DNA of 9,716 bases. Origin: Solimonas sp040391865. Its GTDB lineage: Bacteria > Pseudomonadota > Gammaproteobacteria > Nevskiales > Nevskiaceae. The stretch covers positions 1-9,716 of the forward strand of contig JBEBWZ010000128.1 of assembly GCA_040391865.1 (NCBI GenBank), written 5' to 3'. Under the pieces are notes generated by a model. The model searched no databases. It was not told where the DNA came from and saw nothing but the letters and a program-made list of their open reading frames with translations. How positions within the stretch are numbered: the stretch's first letter is position 1; the number at the start of each line of letters is the position of its first letter. Shown one piece after another: positions 1 through 5,607 of this stretch. Made by a program: the position numbers and the translations under genes.

Positions 1-2431
1 GCAGGACTTCTCCATGCGCTACATGCTGGTCGACGGCCAGGGCAACTTCGGCTCGGTCGACGGCGACGCCCCGGCGGCGATGCGTTACACCGAAGTGCGC
101 ATGGCGCGCCTCGCGCATGAGCTGCTGGCCGACATCGACAAGGAAACCGTCGATTTCCAGCCGAACTACGATGGCTCCGAGCACGAGCCCTCGGTATTGC
201 CGACGCGCATCCCGCAACTGCTGATCAACGGCAGTGCCGGCATCGCGGTCGGCATGGCCACCAACATTCCGCCGCACAACCTGTCGGAAGTCATCAACGG
301 TTGCGTGGCCCTGATCGACAATCCCGAGATCGAGCTGCCGGAACTGATGCAGCACATTCCCGCGCCGGATTTCCCGACCGCGGGTCTGATCCTCGATGCC
401 CACGGCATGGTCGATGCCTACACCACCGGCCGCGGCCGCATCGTGGTGCGCGCGCGGACCCATTTCGAGGACGTATCGGCCGACAAGCAGGCGATCATCG
501 TCACCGAACTGCCGTATCAGGTGAACAAGGCGCGCCTGCTCGAGAAGATCGCCGAGCTGGTCAAGGAAAAGCGCATCGAGGGCATCACCGAACTGCGTGA
601 CGAGTCCGACAAGGACGGCACGCGCATGGTGATCGAGCTGCGCCGCGGTGAAAACGCCGAGGTCATGCTCAACAACCTGTTCCAGCTGACCCAGCTGCAG
701 ATCGTGTTCAGCCTGAACATGGTGGCGCTGGAAGGCGGGCAACCGAAGCTGCTGTCGCTGAAGTCGTTGCTGGAAATTTTCCTGCGCCATCGCCGTGAAG
801 TGGTGACGCGCCGTACCCGTTACCTGCTGCGCAAGGCGCGCGAACGTGCCCACGTGCTCGAAGGTCTGTCGATCGCACTGGCCAACATCGACGAGATGAT
901 CGAACTGATCAAGCGCTCGCCGAGTCCTGCTGAGGCGCGCATCGGCCTGATGGAGCGCACCTGGGAGCCGGGCCCGGTTACGGCGATGCTGGAGCGTGCC
1001 GGCAGCCATGCCTCGCGTCCGATCGGCCTGGAAGAAGCTTTCGGTCTGGTCGATGGCCGTTATCGCCTGTCGGAAGCACAGGCGCAGGCGATTCTCGAAT
1101 TGCGCCTGCACCGTCTCACCGGCCTCGAGCAGGACAAGATCCACGACGAGTTCCGGCAACTGCTCGAAGCGATCCTCGATTATCTCGACATCCTCGGCTC
1201 GGAAGTGCGGCTGCTCAACGTGATTCGCGAAGAGCTGCTGGAGATCAAGGAAAACTACGGCGATGCCCGTCGCACCGAGATCACCGACGCGGCGCTGAAT
1301 ATCGCGCACGAGGATCTGATCGCGCCGCAGGACATGGTGGTCACGCTTTCGCACGAGGGTTACGTCAAGGCGGTCGCGCTGGACGAATATCACGCGCAGC
1401 GCCGTGGCGGTCGCGGCAAGATCGCGGCAACCACCAAGGAAGAGGACTTCGTCGACAAACTGTGGGTTGCGCACTCGCATGACACGCTGCTGTGCTTCTC
1501 CAGCCTCGGCAAGTGCTACAAGCTGCGGGTGTTCGAACTGCCGCCGGGCTCGCGCGGGTCGCGCGGCAAACCGTTCAACAATCTGCTGCCACTGGAAGCC
1601 GGCGAGAAGATCAACGCGGTACTGCCGATCAAGTCCTTCGACGCACCGCCGCCGAATGCGACCAGCCCCGAGCAGCGCGCCTACATCTTCATGGTCACGC
1701 GTCGCGGCACCGTCAAGAAGACCGAGCTGCTGGCGTTCCAGAACGTGCGCTCCAACGGCATCATCGCGGTGGATCTGCGTGTCGATGACGAACTGGTCGG
1801 CGTGGCACTGACGCACGGTGATAACGACGTCATTCTGGTGTCCGACTCCGGGCGGGCGATCCGCTTCCATGAAGGCGACGTGCGCAGCATGGGCCGTGGC
1901 GCCACCGGCGTGCGCGGCATGCGCCTGCTGAAGGCGTTCGCCGGCAGTGAGGAGGAAGGCGAGGATGTCGCCGATGGGGCAGAAGAAGGTGCCGAGGAAA
2001 CTGCGGACAGCGGCGACAGTGCGCGCATCATTGCGCTGATCGTTGCCGATGGCGGCGAGATCCTGACGGTATCCGAATACGGTTACGGCAAGCGCACGGC
2101 GGTCGATCAGTTCCCGCGGCGTGGTCGTGGTGGTCAGGGCGTGATCGGCCAGTCCCTGTCGGACAAGACCGGACGTCTGATCGGCGCAGTCGCGGTGGCC
2201 GAAAGTGATCAGGTGATGCTGATCTCCGAGGCCGGCATTCTGATCCGCTTCCGCACCACCGACGTGCGCAGCATGGGCCGCAACACGCAGGGCGTAAGGC
2301 TGATGCGGCCCGACGAGGGCGATCGTCTGGTCAGTGTCGATCGCGTCGCCGGTGAAGACGATGACGACACGGCGATGGCCGATGAAGTCGTTGATGGCGA
2401 GGTAACGGACAGCGGCAACGCTGAGTCCTGA
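1..2431 (+). CDS. gyrA: DNA gyrase subunit A, 5'-truncated
   Basis: GyrA is the breakage-reunion subunit of DNA gyrase (A2B2 with GyrB), which introduces negative supercoils using ATP. The first complete codon is at base 2, and the frame reads QDFS before the Met at 14, matching about residue 94 of E. coli GyrA, so the true start is upstream. The catalytic tyrosine lies in AAMRYTE (codon 86-88). Conserved blocks follow: the IPxLLINGSAGIAVGMATNIPPHN stretch, ELPYQVNKARLLEKIAELVKEKRIEG and RDESDKDGTR, then a coiled-coil section. The GyrA-box QRRGGRGK at 1397-1420 opens the C-terminal beta-pinwheel that wraps DNA and separates gyrase from topoisomerase IV ParC. Compared with E. coli there is an acidic insert at about 1940-2020, a short Pro/Asn insert near 1645-1674, and an Asp/Glu-rich tail. 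The quinolone positions equivalent to Ser83 and Asp87 lie outside the window. Identity is very secure. Confidence 0.98.
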   Translation, partial: QDFSMRYMLVDGQGNFGSVDGDAPAAMRYTEVRMARLAHELLADIDKETVDFQPNYDGSEHEPSVLPTRIPQLLINGSAGIAVGMATNIPPHNLSEVINGCVALIDNPEIELPELMQHIPAPDFPTAGLILDAHGMVDAYTTGRGRIVVRARTHFEDVSADKQAIIVTELPYQVNKARLLEKIAELVKEKRIEGITELRDESDKDGTRMVIELRRGENAEVMLNNLFQLTQLQIVFSLNMVALEGGQPKLLSLKSLLEIFLRHRREVVTRRTRYLLRKARERAHVLEGLSIALANIDEMIELIKRSPSPAEARIGLMERTWEPGPVTAMLERAGSHASRPIGLEEAFGLVDGRYRLSEAQAQAILELRLHRLTGLEQDKIHDEFRQLLEAILDYLDILGSEVRLLNVIREELLEIKENYGDARRTEITDAALNIAHEDLIAPQDMVVTLSHEGYVKAVALDEYHAQRRGGRGKIAATTKEEDFVDKLWVAHSHDTLLCFSSLGKCYKLRVFELPPGSRGSRGKPFNNLLPLEAGEKINAVLPIKSFDAPPPNATSPEQRAYIFMVTRRGTVKKTELLAFQNVRSNGIIAVDLRVDDELVGVALTHGDNDVILVSDSGRAIRFHEGDVRSMGRGATGVRGMRLLKAFAGSEEEGEDVADGAEEGAEETADSGDSARIIALIVADGGEILTVSEYGYGKRTAVDQFPRRGRGGQGVIGQSLSDKTGRLIGAVAVAESDQVMLISEAGILIRFRTTDVRSMGRNTQGVRLMRPDEGDRLVSVDRVAGEDDDDTAMADEVVDGEVTDSGNAES

Positions 2432-2440
2432 GACCGTTCC

Positions 2441-2686
2441 ATGACACCGGGCAGGGAGGCTTCGTTACAAGCGGCATACGATGCCTTGTTCTATCAATTG
2501 CGCCTGCCGGCGGATGCGCCGCTGTCGCTGGAGCCGCTGACCGCCGACCAGGTGCAGCGGATTGCCACCATGTTTCACGGTGTCCGCCACAGCCAGCGTG
2601 AAGCGATCTTCGCGGCGCTGGAGCAGGCCCTGCAGCATGTGCCGGCGCTGTTGCGCGGCTTGCTGCACAAAACCATGGGCGGCTAG
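2441..2686 (+). CDS. Small protein of unknown function (81 aa) behind gyrA
   Basis: I do not recognise this family. The product is 81 residues, soluble-looking, with no signal peptide or membrane segment. It is predicted mostly alpha-helical: helix-like stretches at about 8-20 (EASLQAAYDALFYQL), 34-45 (TADQVQRIATMF) and 50-72 (HSQREAIFAALEQALQHVPALL). The ATG at 2441 lies 9 nt after the gyrA stop and in the same frame, so the start cannot be further upstream; the Shine-Dalgarno is weak (TGAGA upstream). The next gene starts 2 nt after its stop, so translation of the two is probably coupled and they may act together. Codon use is like the neighbours (G/C-rich third positions), which supports a real gene. 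The placement suggests co-transcription with gyrA, but no link to supercoiling can be claimed. Confidence 0.7.
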   Translation: MTPGREASLQAAYDALFYQLRLPADAPLSLEPLTADQVQRIATMFHGVRHSQREAIFAALEQALQHVPALLRGLLHKTMGG

Positions 2687-2688
2687 CG

Positions 2689-3339
2689 ATGTCGACGTTC
2701 CAGCATCGCGCGGAGCGGATCAAGATCGCGCGCTTGCTGAGGGTCCCGGTCGAGCAGTTGCAGGATCTCGAAGGCCTGGACGTCGAGCCATTGCGCGCAC
2801 TGCGAGTGGCAATGGCCGACGCGCTGTTTATCGACGACAGCAAGTATTTCGGACGTCTGGCGGCGGTGACCAAGCTGCTGCCCGCAGCCTTGTCGGCCTC
2901 CGTCTGCGAGCGCGCCCTGGGTGCCTTGATCTGTGGGCGCGCCGCCGGTTTGCTGGCGCCGGAAGACGCCGCGGCGATCGCCAAGCGTCTCAGTCCGTCA
3001 TTCATTGCCGACATCGCCCCCGAACTGAACCCCAGGCGTACCGCGGCGTTGCTGCAGCAGTTGCCGCATGGCTTGCTGGGCGATGCGGCGTTGGAGCTGG
3101 AGCGCCGCGGCGAGCATGTCGCGATGGCCGGCTTCGTCGATGTGCTGTCGCTGGAAGCGCTGACCGCGATCATCAGGCGCCTGTCCGATCGCACGCTGCT
3201 TGAAGTCGGTGTGTATATCGAATCGCCCGCCACGCTCGATGCCCTGGATGTGGTGCTCGACGACAACACTCTGGTGGGCCTGGTCCAGGCCACTCTGCAG
3301 GATCCGGTGCGCTTGTGTGGCCTTGCGCGCTGGCGCTGA
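2689..3339 (+). CDS. Helical-repeat protein of unknown function, 5' part of a probably frameshifted gene
   Basis: This frame encodes 216 residues, starting at an ATG 2 nt after the preceding stop, with a weak GGGCGG Shine-Dalgarno. No signal peptide or membrane helix is seen. The sequence is a run of short amphipathic helices with recurring patterns such as PSFIADIAPELNPRRTAALL and FVDVLSLEALTAIIRRLSD. This style recalls the helical N-terminal domain of MgtE or FliG-like superhelices, but that is a resemblance of pattern and not an assignment. The last dozen residues (DPVRLCGLARWR) depart from the helical pattern, and the frame stops at 3337-3339. The next frame continues the repeats from about 3300, so I read this as the N-terminal two thirds of one roughly 325-residue protein. 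A genuine shorter protein is possible. Confidence 0.7.
   Translation: MSTFQHRAERIKIARLLRVPVEQLQDLEGLDVEPLRALRVAMADALFIDDSKYFGRLAAVTKLLPAALSASVCERALGALICGRAAGLLAPEDAAAIAKRLSPSFIADIAPELNPRRTAALLQQLPHGLLGDAALELERRGEHVAMAGFVDVLSLEALTAIIRRLSDRTLLEVGVYIESPATLDALDVVLDDNTLVGLVQATLQDPVRLCGLARWR
3297..3317 (+). other. Probable frameshift site joining the two helical-repeat frames
   Basis: Moving from the frame of 2689 to the frame of 3315 corresponds to one missing base. Around CTGCAGGATCCGG, adding one G to the GG pair would give a continuous reading of LQ followed by GSGALVWPCALALIQ. No slippery heptamer of the X-XXY-YYZ type is visible here, so programmed -1 frameshifting is not supported. Either a real deletion or a base-call error would explain it. 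Confidence 0.5.
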
Positions 3340-3662
3340 TCCAGCGCATCTATCCGCATCGTCGTGAGCGGCTGGTCACCTTGGGCTTCGAGCTGGACCT
3401 GCTCGCGGCCAACACGCTGATGACGGTGGTGCAACAGCAACATCTATGGGATGGGCTGGTGGTTGCCCTGATGGCGCTGCCGCCAGCACGGGTGCAGCGA
3501 TTTGCCGCCCAGCCGGCACTGGGGTGGACGGGAGTCGTCGCTCATATCGTGCGGACCGCGATGGGCAACGCCGATGTCGCAGCGGCGCGCGCAATGTTGC
3601 TGCAGGCCGCCGTGACTCGCCCGGAATTTGGCGTGGAGCTGAAGCGCCTCGAGGCGCTCTGA
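3315..3662 (+). CDS. Helical-repeat protein, 3' part of the same gene in a shifted frame
   Basis: Read from GTG 3315 this frame gives 115 residues and overlaps the end of the preceding frame by 25 nt. It has good coding character and holds an ungapped internal repeat: W at 3318 starts W-x5-L-x5-P-x-R-x2-R-(L/F), and the same spacing recurs in LWDGLVVALMALPPARVQRF about 40 residues later. This fits a C-terminal continuation of the upstream helical protein and puts the frame switch before 3318. The alternative is a separate coupled gene starting at GTG 3315. The only Shine-Dalgarno-like sequence, AGGA at 3299-3302, is 12 nt away, which is long. Function unknown. I favour a single broken gene, or a one-base sequence error, over two genes. 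Confidence 0.6.
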   Translation: MWPCALALIQRIYPHRRERLVTLGFELDLLAANTLMTVVQQQHLWDGLVVALMALPPARVQRFAAQPALGWTGVVAHIVRTAMGNADVAAARAMLLQAAVTRPEFGVELKRLEAL

Positions 3663-3708
3663 GTGGCTTGCTTGCGGTCTCTTTACACGAAGACTTCGGG
3701 AAATTTGA

Positions 3709-3725
3709 CTAACATAACCTGTTAG
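3709..3725 (+). promoter_or_regulatory. Palindromic candidate operator of the toxin-antitoxin pair
   Basis: CTAACA (3709-3714) and TGTTAG (3720-3725) form a perfect 6-bp inverted repeat with a 5-nt centre, 15 nt upstream of the antitoxin start. Ribbon-helix-helix antitoxins commonly bind short palindromes in their own promoter, alone or with the toxin, so this is the natural candidate for autoregulation. A TTGACT at 3705-3710 overlaps the left arm and could be a -35; 17 nt later is GAGAAT (3728-3733). That -10 would place the transcript start at about the ATG, which sits badly with the clear AGGTGAG Shine-Dalgarno at 3724-3730, so the exact promoter is left open. Confidence 0.5.
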
Positions 3726-3739
3726 GTGAGAATTCCCGC

Positions 3740-3991
3740 ATGAATTTCAGTGTCCATTTCGACGACGCTACGGTGGAGCGCCTCAGCCAGGCGGTCGAGC
3801 GGGCGGGCGTGACCCGCAATCGCCTGATCGTGCTGGCGGTGCAGGAATGGCTGGCGCGCAATGAAGAAAAAGACTGGCCCGATGCGTTGAAAAGCCATTT
3901 CCGCAATCCGGCGCCCGAGTTGGCGCAGGAAACGCTGGATTTTCAGGCCTGGCGTGCTGCCTTGCCGGGTGAATCGGAGACCCGCTGGTGA
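3740..3991 (+). CDS. Ribbon-helix-helix antitoxin of a VapBC-like pair
   Basis: The product has 83 residues. Residues 2-8 (NFSVHFD) look like the DNA-contacting beta strand. Residues 9-22 (DATVERLSQAVERA) and 26-41 look like the two helices, with a GVTRNR turn between them, as in the CopG/Arc/MetJ ribbon-helix-helix fold. The rest (about 43-83), rich in Trp and acidic residues (DWPDAL, FQAWRAAL), would be the toxin-binding tail. The start is set by AGGTGAG at 3724-3730, 9 nt before the ATG. The stop overlaps the toxin start by 4 nt (GTGA), the usual arrangement for an antitoxin made first. The expected role is to neutralise the PIN toxin and repress its own operon. The exact antitoxin family name cannot be given without a profile search. 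Confidence 0.8.
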   Translation: MNFSVHFDDATVERLSQAVERAGVTRNRLIVLAVQEWLARNEEKDWPDALKSHFRNPAPELAQETLDFQAWRAALPGESETRW

Positions 3992-4386
3992 GATTCCTGC
4001 TCGATTCCGATGTGCTTGCGGGCGCGATCAAGGGCAGCTTGCCGGTGGTGCTGAAGCTGTCGCAGCTGAAGCCGACCGAGGTTGCGGTGTCGATCATCGG
4101 TCGCATGGAAGCTGAGACGGCCCTGCGCCTGCAGCCGCGGGCACAGTCGCGCTACGGAAGGTTGCTGAAGGAGTTTCTGGCCAGTGTCCCGGTGCTGGAT
4201 TTCGGCGCTGCCGAGGCCCAGCAGGCGGTGGCACTGAGCGCTTATCTGCAGCCGGTGGGTGAAAAGCTCGCGGCGCTGGACCTGATGCTGGCGGCAACTG
4301 CGGTCGCGCATCAGCTGACGCTGGTGACGGATCGTGGAGCGGTGTTTGCAGCGGTGCCCAATCTCGATATCGAGCGCTGGGCTTAA
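3988..4386 (+). CDS. PIN-domain toxin, VapC-like ribonuclease
   Basis: The product has 132 residues, normal for VapC. PIN-domain toxins are Mg2+-dependent ribonucleases that cleave RNA, often tRNA or rRNA, and arrest growth when free of antitoxin. Visible family marks are the N-terminal LLDSDVL (D6, D8), the mid-protein VSIIGRMEAETAL (E41/E43), LDLMLAATAVAHQLTLVT (D98) and the C-terminal VPNLDIERW. The usual fourth acidic residue in T-R-N-x-x-D-F is not in its normal place: here the stretch is TDRGAVF, with D115 three residues after the LVT strand begins. The start is GTG at 3988, preceded by GGAGA at 3976-3980 with 7-nt spacing, and it overlaps the antitoxin stop. Target RNA and activity cannot be told from sequence. 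Confidence 0.8.
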   Translation: MRFLLDSDVLAGAIKGSLPVVLKLSQLKPTEVAVSIIGRMEAETALRLQPRAQSRYGRLLKEFLASVPVLDFGAAEAQQAVALSAYLQPVGEKLAALDLMLAATAVAHQLTLVTDRGAVFAAVPNLDIERWA

Positions 4387-4428
4387 GGTTTAATAATTTA
4401 CTTTAAGAAATAAAGGTAGGTAATTGAA
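4370..4428 (+). promoter_or_regulatory. serC: AT-rich leader with candidate serC promoter and Shine-Dalgarno
   Basis: The stretch 4384-4428 is strongly AT-rich in an otherwise GC-rich window. AATAAT at 4392-4397 matches a -10 box at five of six positions, and a weak -35 candidate (TCGAGC, 4370-4375) lies 16 nt upstream inside the end of the toxin gene. Transcription would start near 4404. AAGGTAGG (4413-4420) is a good Shine-Dalgarno 8 nt before the serC ATG. An independent serC promoter makes sense behind a tightly regulated toxin-antitoxin operon. The -35 is poor, so the promoter call is tentative; the ribosome binding site is solid. Confidence 0.35.
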
Positions 4429-5511
4429 ATGTCTCGTATCGTGAATTTCAGCGCAGGCCCTGCAACGCTACCCATGGACGTGCTGCAGCAGGTGCAGTCG
4501 GAGTTGCTCGACTGGCACGGCAGCGGCATGTCGGTGATGGAAATGTCACACCGCGACAAGGAATTCATGAGCATCGCGCAGGCCGCCGAAGCGGATCTGC
4601 GCGAGATCGCCGGTATTCCCGCGAACTACAAGGTGCTGTTCATGCAGGGCGGCGCCACCGGCCAGTTCACCTTCATTCCGATGAACCTGCTGCGCGGCAA
4701 GACGGCGGTCGATTACGTGCTGACTGGCGACTGGGGCAAGAAGGCTGCGAAGGAAGCGGGCAAGTACGCCAAGGTCAATATCGCCGCCAGCAGCGAAGCC
4801 GACAAGTTCACCCGCATCCCGGATGCGGCGAACTGGAAGCTGGATCCGAATGCAGCCTACGTCCATATCACGCCGAACGAGACCATCCACGGTGTCGAGT
4901 TCCACGCCGAGCCGGAAACCCATGGCGTGCCGCTGGTGGCCGACATGTCGTCGAACATCCTGTCGCGCCCGATCGATGTCTCCAAGTACGGCCTGATCTA
5001 CGCCGGTGCGCAGAAGAACATCGGTCCGTCCGGCATCACCATCGTGATCGTGCGCGAGGATCTGATCGGCAACGCGCTGCCGAACACGCCGGGCATCTTC
5101 GACTACAAGCAGATGGCCGACAACGATTCGATGCTGAACACGCCGCCGTGCTTTGCCTGGTATGTCGCCGGCCTGGTATTCAAGCGCATCAAGGACAACG
5201 GTGGTCTGGCCGCGGTCGGCGAGACCAATGCCCGCAAGGCGGCGGCGCTGTACAACTACATCGACAGCCAGGACTTCTACCGCAACCCGGTCAGGAAGGA
5301 AGATCGTTCGCGCATGAACGTGCCGTTCACGCTGGCCAATGCCGAACTCGACGCCGAGTTCCTGAAGGGGGCCAAGGCGGCAAGCCTGTCCGGCCTGAAG
5401 GGGCATCGCTCGGTGGGCGGCATGCGCGCCTCGATCTACAACGCGATGAGCGAAGACGGCGTCAAGCAGCTGATCGACTACATGAAGGAATTCGCGCGCA
5501 CGCGCGGCTGA
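4429..5511 (+). CDS. serC: Phosphoserine aminotransferase
   Basis: SerC is a cytoplasmic PLP enzyme that converts 3-phosphohydroxypyruvate and glutamate to O-phosphoserine in serine synthesis. It also acts in the DXP-dependent vitamin B6 route on the 4-phosphoerythronate-derived ketoacid. The product has 360 residues against about 362 in E. coli and is complete: NFSAGPATLP at the N-terminus, MSHRDKEF (39-46), QGGATGQF (73-80), W102, NETIHGVEF (150-158) with T152, and D172 in VADMSSN. YAGAQKNIGPSG follows, where K196 forms the Schiff base to PLP with Q195 beside it, then LNTPPCFAWY with N237/T238, which contacts the cofactor phosphate across the dimer. The ATG at 4429 has a strong Shine-Dalgarno. 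The next pathway gene, serA, follows after 96 nt. Confidence 0.97.
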   Translation: MSRIVNFSAGPATLPMDVLQQVQSELLDWHGSGMSVMEMSHRDKEFMSIAQAAEADLREIAGIPANYKVLFMQGGATGQFTFIPMNLLRGKTAVDYVLTGDWGKKAAKEAGKYAKVNIAASSEADKFTRIPDAANWKLDPNAAYVHITPNETIHGVEFHAEPETHGVPLVADMSSNILSRPIDVSKYGLIYAGAQKNIGPSGITIVIVREDLIGNALPNTPGIFDYKQMADNDSMLNTPPCFAWYVAGLVFKRIKDNGGLAAVGETNARKAAALYNYIDSQDFYRNPVRKEDRSRMNVPFTLANAELDAEFLKGAKAASLSGLKGHRSVGGMRASIYNAMSEDGVKQLIDYMKEFARTRG

Positions 5512-5523
5512 CGCTGCGCGTTA

Positions 5524-5598
5524 CGTGAGGCGTGAGGAGCGAGGCTTAAAAGCCCGCTCCTGCCGTTCCGCCTCACCCCTCACTCCTCACGCCTCACG
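5524..5598 (+). repeat. 16-bp inverted repeat made of 7-nt GTGAGG/CCTCAC units in the serC-serA spacer
   Basis: The arms CGTGAGGCGTGAGGAG (5524-5539) and CTCCTCACGCCTCACG (5583-5598) are perfectly complementary with a 43-nt interior. The right side is part of four tandem 7-nt units of form N-CCTCAC (5570-5597). The left side holds GTGAGGC, GTGAGGA and the diverged GCGAGGC (5525-5545). A second hairpin is nested inside: GGAGCG-A-GGCTT (5536-5547) pairs with AAGCCCGCTCC (5550-5560) with one bulged A, and it shares bases 5536-5539 with the large arm. The end of the repeat is 9 nt before the serA start codon, so it lies in the serA leader. No T-run follows, so it is not a classical terminator. 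It looks like a dispersed intergenic palindromic element. Confidence 0.85.
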
Positions 5599-5607
5599 AG
5601 AAAAGAC

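Noticed and set aside
1..60. Quinolone-resistance mutations in gyrA
   Set aside because: The positions equivalent to Ser83 and Asp87 are upstream of the window, so nothing can be said.
3290..3340. Programmed -1 ribosomal frameshifting in the helical-repeat gene
   Set aside because: No slippery heptamer is visible near the frame switch; a mutation or sequence error is simpler.
2331..3443. A 370-codon minus-strand frame over the end of gyrA and the unknown pair
   Set aside because: Composition is typical of a shadow frame (Arg/Ser/Pro-rich, low complexity), and it overlaps the certain gyrA end.
3688..3698. Small hairpin CGAA-GAC-TTCG after the helical-repeat gene
   Set aside because: Only a 4-bp stem and no T-run follows, so it is not a credible terminator.
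5570..5597. The four CCTCAC units as a CRISPR-like array
   Set aside because: The units are 7 nt and directly adjacent with no spacers; this is a short tandem repeat.
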